Source: Branchiostoma lanceolatum | Taxonomy: Eukaryota > Chordata > Leptocardii > Amphioxiformes > Branchiostomatidae | Assembly: GCF_035083965.1 (NCBI RefSeq) | Contig: NC_089732.1 | Coordinates: 8,247,383-8,311,382, forward strand | Reading direction: 5' to 3' | DNA length: 64,000 bases | Shown here: piece by piece, positions 11,758 to 22,802 of the stretch | Position numbering within the stretch: the stretch's first letter is position 1 | Layout of the letters: every line of letters starts with the position of its first letter | The notes under the pieces: model-generated | The model's database searches: none | What the model was told of the DNA's origin: nothing | Seen by the model: only the letters and a program-made list of their open reading frames with translations | Made by a program: the position numbers and the translations under genes

Positions 11758-12842
11758 GAGGTACATACTGGCCATTACTACTGCACTTCTTTTCTCTTTT
11801 ACTGCTCTTCTTGCATATCTCTCTTAGATCAGTGAGTTGACATCTTGAAAATGTGATCTTTTACATTTGAAAGGGAAACACTGCTTGTTAATGGTTAACC
11901 TTTTGCAGGCTTGATCTGTCTTGAATCAACAAAACCCAAGCTTACTTCTTGTAGTTGATACAACTTGGTATTTTGGATGAAAACCTCATGCTGCCTAAGA
12001 CTCTATAACCAATATGATGTTAGTGCCAAAAGGCTTCATCCTCAGTGTGGAGAAGGTTTAAAAAATCTAATTTCTTTGGATTTTGAAAGAGGGCTTACAT
12101 GTAGAGACCCTACTTGTCTTGTGTTATCATGTAATAAGAACTTTTGATGCAGAATGTGTTGAAAAATCTGTCAAGTCCCAACATGTCATGTATATTGATT
12201 AAGTTATATGTATTCTTTTTTTCCAGGTGGATTGAAGTTCAGTAGACTTTTGATTGACAGTGAAATGTTGTGGAGGCATGTCAAGCACAAGCTCACACAA
12301 CATAAGACAGCACTCTATAGTTATGTAAATCAAGAAGTTTAGTAATTCTTAGTAAGTAGCAGGTTTTTGGAAATATTCTGTTGCTATTAGGGTAAGTTTC
12401 ATCTGTTGATTATGATAGGTTTTGATAAGTTTCCTGCCTAGTACAACAACGTTATAACTGTGTCACAGTGTCACACTGTAAGTAAAGTGTCATACTGTAT
12501 GGTCTTATGTTTATTAGTGTCTAGGGAAACAAAGGAGATAGGATTTTCTGTTATTGTAGATCTATACTAGTCAGAACCCATTGGTGTTTGAAAAGTAATT
12601 TTAGTTTTTAAAATTGTCGATAGAACAGTCATCAAGGATCATCACTTAACTACAGGAGGAAAGGGACTTGCTACAGTTGAAGTGCACGGAGTGTGTCTTG
12701 ATACTTCAAGGAACTGTAACAATGTCTTGCTTTCCACATTCCAGTCTGACACAGAATATATATTTGTATGTAAGTAATCATATCAAATAATCATAGATCT
12801 TGTGTGTAGTTTTGATATGATTTTGTGATTTTGTTAAATAAA
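11758..12842 (+). other. 3' UTR of TTC3-like gene
   Basis: AT-rich, without conserved coding sequence, running from the stop codon to the AATAAA signal at 12837-12842. The signal is followed about 20 bp later by a GT-rich stretch, the usual arrangement for cleavage and polyadenylation. UTR extent is inferred. Confidence 0.6.
12837..12842 (+). terminator. Polyadenylation signal of TTC3-like gene
   Basis: Canonical AATAAA with a GT-rich downstream element at about 12860-12876 (GTGGTTGTGAGTGTTG). It is the best such pair after the TTC3 stop codon. Confidence 0.6.
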
Positions 12843-13882
12843 GTTGATGAAAACAATTACGTGGTTGTGAGTGTTGATATAATGAATTAAAGACATGACT
12901 TCCTAACTGAACATCTTTTTTATCATAACTCGGCAGTACAGCAATACAGATACAGCTAGGAGCAATACAGATACAGCTAGGAGGAACCTGATGCCTCCCC
13001 CACAAAAAGAGATGACACAACTACTACTGTCAGTCATATCAACCATGACAGAAGTATCATTGATTATTTGTTCTTTTTGCTAACCCTATGGTAGAGTTAG
13101 ACTTATCAACTACAATGGTGACTTTTCATTAGGCCGTGTTTATTTGATTTATATATATGAATATTATCTGCATGTGCCTCAATTTTCATCAGTTTCCACA
13201 CAAAAAGTTTATGACCATACTGTAAATCGTAAAAAGAAGGCAAAATGAGAAAATGTATGCTGTAAATTGTAAAATAAATCAGAAAACGAATGTACTGATG
13301 TTGTAGAATGCCAATGTCAATTCCAAAGTCAAAGAAAATGTGACAGTCTATTTTTCGCTATGTCATTTGTTCAACCTTCATAATGAAGACAAACTTTTCA
13401 TTTTATTTGCATGCTCACATCAGTTTTGGGGTTCCCAGATGATGTCATCCATATAATCAAATCAACAAGGCCTTAATTATGTAGCTTTAATCATACAGCA
13501 CTTTAAGTGAGCTTTACAGGGGGCTGTTGTAATGGTGCTGAGAACACACTGAGCCTTAGTTATTTAGATATCTTTCTTGGGACCATAGACATCGACGTTA
13601 CTCTTTGGAACCTCTTTAATAATTAATCACCTGTTTTAGTCGTTAAATGCCTATAGGTGCCACTTCCAATACGAGTGACCTACTTTACTAAGAACACAAC
13701 CCAAAGATGGAAACAAAGTCCAAGGACAGCTTTGCTTGTTCGTCAGGGGAGGATTATGTTATTTGTAATCGACACCAAAACGTAAGTTAAGTATAAGTAA
13801 GTAATCGACACCAAAACAGGTATGACAATACCAACACTCTTGAAACGAAAAAAAAAAGCTTTACGCGATCAGCGGTCATAAA
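12843..13882. other. Intergenic spacer between convergent TTC3-like and SDR genes
   Basis: No exon recognised. It contains a 19-bp direct repeat (AGCAATACAGATACAGCTA, near 12940-12978) and AT-rich sequence. The neighbouring genes are tail to tail here. Confidence 0.5.
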
Positions 13883-13925
13883 TTTATTCAACGGACTATG
13901 CATTACATTATGTATCAACATGTCC

Positions 13926-13931
13926 TTTATT
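13926..13931 (-). terminator. Polyadenylation signal of the SDR gene (candidate)
   Basis: TTTATT on the plus strand reads AATAAA on the minus strand, about 45 bp past the stop codon. A second AATAAA lies at 13883-13888. Confidence 0.45.
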
Positions 13932-13975
13932 GCCTTTAGTCGTTGACCCCGGGTTATGCTGGCTTTCCGGGTATC

Positions 13976-14770
13976 TTACTTGAGGTGAAACGCTCCGTCT
14001 ACAGGTATAGCCACGCCAGTGATGAAGGACGCCTTCTCCGAGCAGAGGAACGCCACGACGCCGCCGACTTCCCTCGGGGTGCCCCAGCGCTTCATCCCGC
14101 AGAGCCTGTTCACCATGCCCTCCAGCCCGTCGTTCCCGATCCTCTCCTTGACCGGATCCCAAACTTCTGTTTCGATCATTCCCGGGATGACGGTGTTACA
14201 GGTGATCCGCCTGGACGCCAGCGCCTTGGCGTAGTGCCTCACCATGTACTCCATGCTGGACTTGGCGATACCCGGGGTGAAGTAGGGGAGGCTGGGGCTC
14301 GTGTTGCTGTTGCAGCCGACTCCCGACACGGCGACGACGTGGCCACGGCCGTCTTCCATGCGTGTCACGGCCTTCTCCATCAGCCGGAGGAAGCACTTGG
14401 GGTACATGTTTTGGTAGTGTTCGTACGCCTCCCAGCCTGCGAACCAGCTGCCGTTAGCATCTGGCTTGGCGGGCAGCGGACCATGGAAACCGCCGGCGTT
14501 GTGGACCAGCGCCGTCAGCTTGCCGCCAAAGTTCTCATCGACGCAGGCGAAGTAGGCGTCCGCCGTGGCCTCTTCCTCCGTCTCTCCTGGGACCAGGAAC
14601 ACGCGAACCTTGTAGGTCTCCTCGAGCTCGGCCTTGGAGCCCTCGGCACGCTGATGGTTCTGCTTGTACCCCAGGATGAGGTTGTATCCTGCGCTGGCCA
14701 GCTCCTGGGCTATCCCGTAGCCGATCCCGCGGGTACCTCCGGTGACGAGAGCGACCTTGTCAGAACTCAT
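13976..14770 (-). CDS. Short-chain dehydrogenase/reductase with FabL/FabI-type Y-x6-K active site
   Basis: The 264-aa protein begins MSSDKVALVTGG. The Rossmann cofactor motif TGGTRGIG is at residues 10-17 and the NAGG motif at 91-94. Catalytic candidates are Ser149, Tyr163 and Lys170. The C-terminus carries the usual VDG. Tyr and Lys are six residues apart, as in enoyl-ACP reductases FabI/FabL, rather than the classical YxxxK spacing. An NAD(P)H-dependent oxidoreductase is secure; the substrate is unknown. The frame stays open upstream to 14899, and an alternative Met lies at 14794. A splice acceptor (AATTTCAG) ends at 14830, so a 5' non-coding exon is likely. I chose the Met nearest the Rossmann fold. 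The coding part is a single exon and GC-rich compared with its surroundings. Possible AATAAA signals on the minus strand lie at 13926-13931 and 13883-13888. Confidence 0.85.
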   Translation of the reverse strand: MSSDKVALVTGGTRGIGYGIAQELASAGYNLILGYKQNHQRAEGSKAELEETYKVRVFLVPGETEEEATADAYFACVDENFGGKLTALVHNAGGFHGPLPAKPDANGSWFAGWEAYEHYQNMYPKCFLRLMEKAVTRMEDGRGHVVAVSGVGCNSNTSPSLPYFTPGIAKSSMEYMVRHYAKALASRRITCNTVIPGMIETEVWDPVKERIGNDGLEGMVNRLCGMKRWGTPREVGGVVAFLCSEKASFITGVAIPVDGAFHLK

Positions 14771-14829
14771 GTTGCCGGGGAAGGTTTGAAGCATAAGTGA
14801 GGAGGAAGCTGATGGGCGTACTTCTGCGC

Positions 14830-15515
14830 CTGAAATTAAAGCAAACAGGAGGTCTGCCAGTTTGCTGACCACTGGAAGAATTTGCTGACTGGTAATCATT
14901 TACCATGATTTTTGACCCCCGACTTTCCGATAGGCCCAGTCATGAACCGTAATGAGGGTCTATGAGATTCAGGATGGCCGGCAACGCTTAACAGTATACG
15001 TAAATTCAAGAGACCCGGCAACGCTTAATGATAAATTGACTTGTTCTATCAAAATTTACCAAGAACCGTCAACATTGAATTAGGGCGAGTTGGATACGAT
15101 TAACGGTGAATCAAAATAGCTATTATAAGCTATGCCTAATTCCTGAGCGTTGTGAGTGAGTGACTGAGTGAGAGGGCGTGAAAGGACCCTTTTGAGAAGA
15201 TGAATATGGGTATTCAAGACGTTTTGTATAAGAAAAATAACTTGCAAAACAAATTAAAGTTTTTTTGGGGGGGGGGCGTCCGCAGGGTTTTGGAGCGAAA
15301 TGTTGTATCATATTTCGCATAAACATAATAAAAACCCATATAGGTGAGGGTCAACCTGTAACTAAAGGTAGCACCTGTACAACACCGGTGCCAGATGATA
15401 CACCCAGGCAGATAAAGCAAAAAGGCATAAAAGTTGGTGCAGATAGATAGAATAGATAAGCATATACAGAAAGACGGCACATGGGCCGGGCAACAGAATT
15501 AAGGACTATAACCGT
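14830..15515. other. Spacer upstream of SDR gene
   Basis: Apart from the SDR acceptor site at 14830, I see no exon. There is a T7-G10 run at about 15260-15276 and AT-rich sequence. The 9-bp TATAACCGT at 15507-15515 is the left target duplication of the next element. Confidence 0.45.
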
Positions 15516-15692
15516 TACTCTCCAAGCAGAGGTTGGTGAGGGAGATCGTCACCGTTTTATCATATGCCCCGTTTTTTGTCCGCTCACCCCACCAACCCCA
15601 GAAAGTTAAAGTTGGTGGGGCGAGCGGACAAAAAAAGGGGGCATATGATAAAACGGTGACGATCTCCCCCACCAACCTCTGCTTGGAGAGTA
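15516..15692. mobile_element. Foldback MITE with 81-bp arms and 9-bp target-site duplication
   Basis: The left arm 15516-15596 and right arm 15611-15692 are near-perfect inverted copies separated by 14 nt. Outer ends read TACTCTCCAAGCAGAGG. The flanks TATAACCGT at 15507-15515 and 15693-15701 are identical 9-bp direct repeats. The arms differ at only a few positions, so the insertion or the arm homogenisation is recent. A 9-bp duplication is typical of Mutator-like elements, but no TIR family match can be made by eye. Confidence 0.85.
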
Positions 15693-15872
15693 TATAACCG
15701 TGACGGGTCTCGAGCTCGTGAACGTAGGGAGTGCTTGTCGAGGGTAGCTGCGAGTTGACTATTATCTATGCTGTATGAGACACAGTGTAGCAAATGTTTA
15801 TTGCACATCTATTCCTAAATATACGAGACATTATATGCAGTTTTGCTGGTGTTTTTTTTTTGGTGTTCCCTA

Positions 15873-16037
15873 CTTTAGACGGAACGCTCCGTCTACGGGT
15901 ATGGCCATGGCCACGCAGGTGATATACGACGCCTTTTCCGAGCAGAGGAACGACACGACGCCGCCGACTTTCCTCGCCGCCCCAGCGCTTCATCAAGCAG
16001 AGCCTGTTCACCACTCCCTCCAGCCCGTCGTTCCCGA
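15873..16037 (-). pseudogene. Relic of a second SDR gene (C-terminal exon)
   Basis: The minus strand is strongly similar to the last ~55 codons of the SDR at 13976-14770, from the GNDGLEG motif to the terminal VDGAFRLK and a TAG stop. Compared with the intact gene there is a net 2-nt loss after the KRWG codons, which breaks the frame; downstream the original frame resumes and is open to the stop. Similarity ends abruptly at 16037, where the minus strand reads TTTCGCAG, a good 3' splice site. So this may be a last exon left after loss of the rest, rather than a random fragment. No upstream SDR exons are seen. Confidence 0.75.
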
Positions 16038-16129
16038 CTGCGAAATTTATGGGAAGTTTATGGAAAACAGCGATAAACAACGATACAACGCGTGATAGCC
16101 AGAAGAAAGTTATGATTTTGTTTGTTTGT

Positions 16130-16430
16130 TTATTTGCTTGTATTGCTCACACGGTAAATACTCATGTGGTAACACACCAGGTTTGCACAAGCTACATGTC
16201 CGGACAGATTATCATTTGATCCACTCACCCCACTATTTTCGATAAGTGTGGTGGGTTCATTAACTTGCTAGGTAATCATTTACACCTAAGTCGAGTGAGG
16301 AAATTGGTGCCTTTCCCAAAGCAAGGGCACAACATTGGGACCTGTTGGGGATTCAAACTCAGTACCTCCATGTTCTAAGTCAATAACCCAGAACAAAGGC
16401 CACCGTGCCACATGAGCTACCTTACAATTG
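16130..16430 (-). repeat. tRNA-derived SINE (minus strand)
   Basis: On the minus strand, a box A-like TAGCTCATGTGGC is followed by a box B-like GAGTTTGAATCCCC at tRNA-like spacing. Then comes the body (CTTTGGGAAAGGCAC, TTATCGAAAATAGTGGGG, GAGTGGATCAAA). It ends with a 3' tail containing CCTGGTGTGTTAC that resembles the tail of the LINE at 28525-31202. No functional tRNA fold is claimed. Confidence 0.65.
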
Positions 16431-19400
16431 GTGATAAAACGTGTCCAACTCCCCGCGCTTTTAAGTCACGTGTCACCTTTGCTGACCCCTACGCAGTCAG
16501 CGTTATGCCCGCAGGCAACTCACCTGTGATGCCGCATACTATACCCTCTGGAGCTGCCCAGCACTTCTTCACCATTATTCCCGTTCCACAGAGCAGCAGT
16601 TTGTGTGGGGAAACTGCTTTATTCCAAAGATGGTCGCTCCTGAGAACAAGTCTGTCACATTGAGAAAGTAGTTCTTGTGCCAAGGACCTTCATTATTTAC
16701 CTGTGCCAGGTTACAATCACAGCCGGCCGATCTTTATTTGCTCATACGGAAGATACTGGATTGTCTTCAAGTGTTAACAACCTTAAACAACAGGTCAGTG
16801 TTTGTCTTTAGTATATCTCATATCTTGACAGCCCTCTACAATCTAGTACTAGTATACAACTAGTAGTATAGTATGATTGAAGTGGTGAATCATTGTACAT
16901 TGTATACATGTATCTTATAATCTGGTCACAAATCGAGTAGTGTAGTTACACCATTGCCACCCCTTAGTTGTGTACTGGACTACAATCATATTTGTGGACA
17001 TAATGATTTAGTATACACAGAGGTGAAAGGAAGAACACTGCCCTTAAGCTTTGTTTATGTCATGGTGATTTATCATATAGCTTGCTAACTGAAGAGGCGC
17101 TACCCCTGTCTGCATATGTACACATATGCACGTCAACATTTGGCTGTAGCAAAATACGTTTGACGGTTGAATCTTAAGATTAAGATATGCGTTCAGTTTA
17201 GCTCCTCCTGTGTCTATCACTAAGCTAAATGTCCGACGGTCACGAATTCGTTGTACGATAAGTTAACGACAAATTGAGGACATTCTTGGGGCAGTCTTGG
17301 GTGTGTGGTATGAGATTCAGCTGTCTTGTAACGGAGAAGACTATTATCATGGACAATCGGTTCTGTCATGGCCTTGTTGACAAAAGAAAATCGTACCGAA
17401 TGTGACTGCGCCATGTCCTCGCTAGGTTACAACAAGGACACCAGGTGACGCCTTTGGTTCAGCCCCTGTCACGTGCACGTAGCCGACGAGCTTCGGACGC
17501 GCGATTTTGTTCATCGCTAGAAGGTCTCGGATTTAAAAATCGCTAGTCTGAGTGTATTTTTTATCTGAAAATCTATTCACATTGGACGGGGCTAGCTCAG
17601 GACCTGCGAACGTCGGCCGATCCCTAAAAATCGCGTGATTATTGCCGAAAATGTCATTTAGAGCTTACAGACTCGTCGGTGGAGTGATTGCTGTGTGACA
17701 GGGCTTTACAAATGGCCTCGAGTTAGGTCGCACTGGCTATATTCAATTAAACGGCGTTCTAACCCGTACCCCTTGTGTTAGACCACAGGAGGGTAATTGC
17801 TGCTCACTCAATTATAAAATCTCAAACCTTTTTGCAACAAACAAGTTTCAGGCGTGTAGATGGTCCCTTGGAGACCTTTACTAGATAATGATTTGTTTGT
17901 GAAAGCTAAGACAACAGCTTGAAGCTAGCGTTATCACATTCTGTCGTGTATTTTTCACACGTTGTAAGTATCATAAAGCAGCTGACTGTTTTGAATGTGT
18001 GTCATTTTTGTTTTGCCCCCAGGACGCGAAATGTTGCTATTTCTCAGTGAATATGTTGTGGTTCTACCACTTAACTGTCTACAACAAGCTATGCAGTAAA
18101 CGCACGGACAGAAAAAGCTTGGAACTGCCAGATCTCACCTTTTCAAATGCGACCTTGACTCGCACATATCATCATCAGATGCACTAATCATTACTGGTTA
18201 ACCCCGACCAATCAATCGCTTTGAAACTCGTTTAAAGAAAAGTAGTTGAAACTATTTTTTCAACGTTAAATCGCGGATACCTTCTATCAGTTCCAAAGTG
18301 CCAAAATTGTCAATCTGAAAACATCTTTTGAAAGCTGACACCTTCCAGCATATCACTGGCGAGTTTGTTTTGTCAGATTTAGTCGTTAACGCAACTTATA
18401 GGGTCATGGCTGATTCGAATCTGAGTTTCAAAGTGATCGATTGGTCGGGGTGTGGTAGATCAGCTAGTTTATACCGTGCCTTTTATTGTAGACCCACATA
18501 ACTGTTTCGGTGGTATTTCATAGTGCTCGCCAATCGCCATGCATTAGAATTGTAGGTCAGACAGTAGTAGTTATCGTCTTGCCCGAGGGTCCATCCCCAG
18601 ATAATTTACGGCTATGACACCCCAACACATCACAAACGCCGTACAGACACACCTGTGTCAAAGATGGCTTTTCACGTGGGACCTCACGGGTTCTATTCAA
18701 TTATTGTCACGTATGAGAACAGTCTAGTCATGAGGTATTAGTATCATAGGAGCCGGCCTGCTGTAAGCTTGCATACAGTACAGGTAAATCATTTATCGTT
18801 GTTAATTCCGGGATTTTTGCTGTTGTAAATCGCTAAGAAGATGTAAGGATCCGTCCCAGTTTCAATGTCTTATGCGTGTTTGGCGGCATTTACGTAGTGC
18901 GTCTTTTTTGCAAAAGGTGAAGAGTAATATAGGTGCGCACTAATGCCTAGGAAGATGTGCTACATGCCGCAAAAGCACGCATGTGAAACAGTGAGACTGA
19001 GTCAAGTATATGCTTGGAGATTAGAAAAACTTTGGCCAAACGGACACGATTTTAGCGGGTTTCAACGAAAAGGCACGCATTGGCTTGTTTGGGAGCCCCA
19101 GTCAGAGCTGTCATTTGTTCGCACGTGCTTTTAATACTGATATGTGCCGCTCCCATCCCCTCCCTACCTCCCTCCCACACCTTACATTCTTTCTAGGGCA
19201 AAGAACTATGGCACACATTCTATCCTTTGTTTGATCCAAGAGGCGCTGCAAATGTTTATTTTTTTCAAGAATCCTGCTATTCATTCCAAGGCGGTTCAAT
19301 TCATGCCACTGGCGGCGGGTAAAGACGTACGGGTGCAAAAAAAGAATATTTCAGATATTCTCCGCTTCAACATTTCATCTTCTTAGATTTGACAAAGGTG

Positions 19401-19465
19401 CTAATTGTTTACAAATTGTTCGTAGGTTCTTTTCACATCATCCACGGAGGTAGTACGACAAACAG
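16431..19465. other. Intergenic spacer upstream of ankyrin-repeat gene
   Basis: About 3 kb without a recognisable exon. It holds the small TIR element at 18202-18450. The last few hundred bases may contain the 5' UTR or promoter of the ankyrin gene, but no TATA box or other clear signal is visible. Confidence 0.45.
18202..18450. mobile_element. Small TIR element (MITE-like), 249 bp
   Basis: The left end CCCCGACCAATCAATCGC continues into TTTGAAACTC. The right end (18423-18450) is the inverse of this arm with two differences, giving arms of about 28 bp. The interior is non-coding. No clear target duplication is visible. Confidence 0.55.
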
Positions 19466-22400
19466 ATGGGGGAGCGAGCGACCGCCTTTCGTCAGAGAAA
19501 ACTTTCCTCGCTGGTTTACGACGAGGACGAAGTCGAGGAACTGTGGGCGGCCGTGGACTCGGGCAACTTCGGCAAAGTTCGGAAACTGAGCCGAGGCGAA
19601 CTCGAACTTGACCGCGTGTACGCCGGGAAGGCCTTTAACTTCCTGTGGCAGGTTCGTTCTGAATCACAATTCGTGCCGACAATGGAATTTTTTGTTACAA
19701 TGTTTGAGTCGTTTTTAAACTTGATTTTTTTAAAGATGATAATCGGTATGTGGCTAGATCTTGATTAGATATTGTCCCACCTATAGGCCAGGCTAGATCT
19801 TGATTAGATCTTGTCCCATCTACAGGCCAGGCTAGATCTTGATTAGATCTTGTCCCACCTACAGGCCAGGCTAGATCTTGATTAGATATTGTCCCACCTA
19901 CAGGCCAAGCTAGATCTTGATTAGATCTTGTCCCACCTACAGGCCAGGCTAGATCTTGATTAGATCTTGTCCCACCTATAGGCCAGGCTAGATCTTGATT
20001 AGATCTAAGAATAGGTGGGACAAGATCTAGCCACATACCGATATATATAAATAAACATACTCATAACAAAGAAATAAACAATCTCCGAAAAAGCTTCTTA
20101 CAAGCAGCTTTTTTTCAGATTGTATATACCTTTTTTTAAGCAAAGTACATGGGCATGTATTGTCATGTTTTTATTTTATTTAGGCGGCACAAGCTGAAAA
20201 AAAAGTAAAAGTATGGGACCCTGTGGTCTCTATACACAGGTTGAATGTAAAGTGAACTTGAACCCTGCTTCAGAACGAAGTGAGTTCAAGATGAGATTCT
20301 TGAAGATACATAAAGCGGTGTTGATACGAATGACGGCCGTCTATCTTATTGAAGTTCGTCTGATATTTTCCCACCAGGCGGGACTAAAGAACCACCTGGA
20401 CATCGTCCGTGAGCTGATTCGCGCAGGCGCAGACGTGAACTGGCGGCAGCCCACCACGGGTGACACCCTGCTGATGTTCGCCGTCAAGATGCAGAAAGAG
20501 GAGCTGGTAAGACTGGCGGCCATATCTCAGTCACATCAACATAACTTCGAATTCTGCTGCAGTATTGTAGAAAGCCGCTAGGTGTCTTTCCCTGGCCAAG
20601 TATCATATAAAAGTATCGAGTTATGATGTCCACAGGTATTGAAATATAACCTTCTTGCCTTGCTGGGTTGCGACTGCCAAAACACAGTTCAGTAAACATT
20701 GTGATTTTTTGTAATATTCTAATTTTGTAGATTAAAAAAGGCGCCTTGGATCATGTTAACCTCCTATTAAATACCTGCCTGTATTCATGCTAGTATAATA
20801 GTAACCTCCAGATATGGTTGTAGGAGCGACTTATGGACACAGGGGGCAGAAAATCTCATAGAGTACAAGTTGAGTCTTTGATGTCAACTTCTGTTGTAGT
20901 ATGATCATGAGTGTCTCACGTGTTTTAACCTGTGATTATCGAAAATACCGCAGGGCGTTAAAGCTAATTATGGAAGCTTTACGTGCGCGATCTTGTCAAT
21001 TTGCCATTGCCGGAGGCAGAAAGATCAGGTTCGTTGTACTGAGGTAGACAAAGGGCCTGCCAGAGGAAGATTTATGGTCCTTATCATTTTACTGAATCTC
21101 CGTCGCTACTATTCAAATGGTTTAAAGTACAGGAATGATGTTAATACTATTGTCGCGACGTGGTTTCGGCAACAGGATTGGTGTTCTTTCGTTGACTGTC
21201 TTGTTTTCTCTTTGAGTTTGGCAATATACATTGGGAAAATCGTTAAGAGGGAAGGGCGGTATGCACAGTATAAGTTCAACCTTCCGTAGAAATGCCCCCA
21301 GCTCTTGTCCACAAGTACAATGAACGCGGGTGACCATGACTGTATGAAGTTTTGTCCTGAGAAATGTAGCCCTTTTAATTTTTTTAAAAGTTCAAGTTGA
21401 AAGACATTCCAGACATATGTAGCCCTTTCAAGTTGGGCGAGAGACAACAACCACCTGGATTCGAACTCTTGACGTTTTGTATTAAAAAGCGACGTCACAC
21501 AAAAGCATGCTACTCTCCTTGTTATAGCTTTGTGAAGATTGTTCCGTGACCTTGCATAATTCGGTTTTCAGGTGTGCACGCTGCTGGAAGAGTGCGACCC
21601 GCCGGGTGACGTCAACCTGCCCAACAGTTGTTTTGAGCTCCCGCTGCACGCCGCGGTGCAGGCTGGGAACGAGGACCTGGTGCAGATCCTCCTGCAGAGC
21701 AGGGCCAAGATCAACTTCAAGGTCAGGGACTCTTAAGATTTGAACTTTCCATCCTTAATATAAAGTGGCATCGTATGGCATAGTGGTTAGAGTATGGGGC
21801 ACAGAATTAAGGGTCTTGACGATACCCTAATTAACGTGCCCCAATGTTGTGCTCTTGGGAAAGCTACTTTACACAACTTTCATCACTTCTCTCACTGCGG
21901 TGAAAATGGGTACTAATAGCTTCGGTTAGGGACGTCCCACAGTTAGGGCGTTAAATGGAGGTCCTGTGTTTGAGGAGAGTCACACCTCCAGCATATTAAA
22001 TAACTCACCACACTTCTCGAAAGACTAGGGGTCCTTCCCGTTGTGAGTGGATCAAACCTTACATTGAGGTCTCTGGGTTGACATCTTGAAAAGGTGATAG
22101 TCACCTGTTATGTCAATCCTTCCAGAAATGTAATAAATATCAATAAATGAATGAATGATTTAATGATAAAAGAAATTTAAAAAAAAGGAGATTCTACAGA
22201 TACCGACTGGCTTTCACAACTATTTGTTCAACCAATGAGAGAATGGCAATTAGCGCTATAACCAATGAGAGTGGCCGTGTGATCATCAAATATTTGTATT
22301 TTCATTTTGCATTTCTGTTTTAACGGAGGTGTACGGGGATGGGATCAGTCTATTGGCAGGTCTCTAAACAATATTTTAGTGAACCATCAAGGATCTCAAA

Positions 22401-22802
22401 GGTATTCTATTAATTTCCCAAAGTTCTTTCAATGATCTCAATAACCAATATAAATGATTCAATGATCTATCATGATTTAATCAATGAAGCTACAACTTGA
22501 ATTTTCTGTGTATTCCCCAGAATGTAGATGGCGACACTCCCCTGCATTACGCTGTGAAAGAGGAAAACAAGGATATCGCCTCCATCCTCTTAGCCAGCGG
22601 CTGCCGACGGGACATTGCGAACGACAAGGGCGAGACGTGTCTCCATCTCGCCGCCATGCGGAACAACATCGGTCTGGTCCAGCTCCTCGTGAAGGCGGGA
22701 TGCGACGCCAACACCAGAGACAAGGCGAAAAAGTTCCCGCAGGACCACGCCACAGACCAAGCTATCGTGGACTATCTTGACATGCAACCTGCCATCAATT
22801 AA
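19466..22802 (+). CDS. Ankyrin-repeat protein, four exons
   Basis: Exons 19466-19651, 20378-20506, 21572-21721 and 22521-22802 are all in phase 0 with GT-AG borders, giving 248 aa. Residues 1-62 form an acidic helical N-terminus. From residue 63 there are about five to six ankyrin repeats, with the hallmark (G)xTPLHxA...LLxxGAD pattern: AGADVNW, GDTLLMFAV, LPLHAAVQAGN, DGDTPLHYAV and GETCLHLAA motifs. The last repeat is a degenerate C-terminal cap. There is no signal peptide, membrane segment or catalytic domain, so the role is probably protein-protein interaction; partners are unknown. I do not recognise a specific orthologue. Exon 4 carries two and a half repeats; exons 2 and 3 carry roughly one each. 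The gene is tail to tail with the CYP4 gene. Confidence 0.78.
19742..20042. mobile_element. TIR element made largely of tandem copies of its own end
   Basis: The left terminus ATCGGTATGTGGCTAGATCT (19742 on) is repeated as a perfect inverse ending at 20042. The interior is about six units of a 39-bp repeat (GCTAGATCTTGATTAGATCT plus TGTCCCACCTACAGGCCAG) whose first half begins with the inner part of the TIR. ATA flanks both ends. It lies in intron 1 of the ankyrin gene. Confidence 0.8.
21766..22110 (+). repeat. SINE copy, plus strand, in ankyrin gene intron 3
   Basis: It begins with a box A-like TGGCATAGTGGTTAG at 21776. It shares the body blocks CTTGGGAAAG, CTTCTCGAAAGACTAGGGG and GAGTGGATCAAA with the SINE at 16130-16430. 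Box B is degenerate. It is followed by an AATAAATATCAATAAATGAA-type tail near 22130. Confidence 0.5.

Noticed and set aside
13943..14800. 285-codon open frame on the plus strand
   Set aside because: It is the antisense of the SDR gene, which has intact Rossmann and active-site motifs; the GC-rich codon use keeps the opposite frame open.
21300..21520. Possible further SINE fragment with a GATTCGAACTC motif
   Set aside because: A single box B-like match on the minus strand without a convincing box A or shared body; too weak to list.
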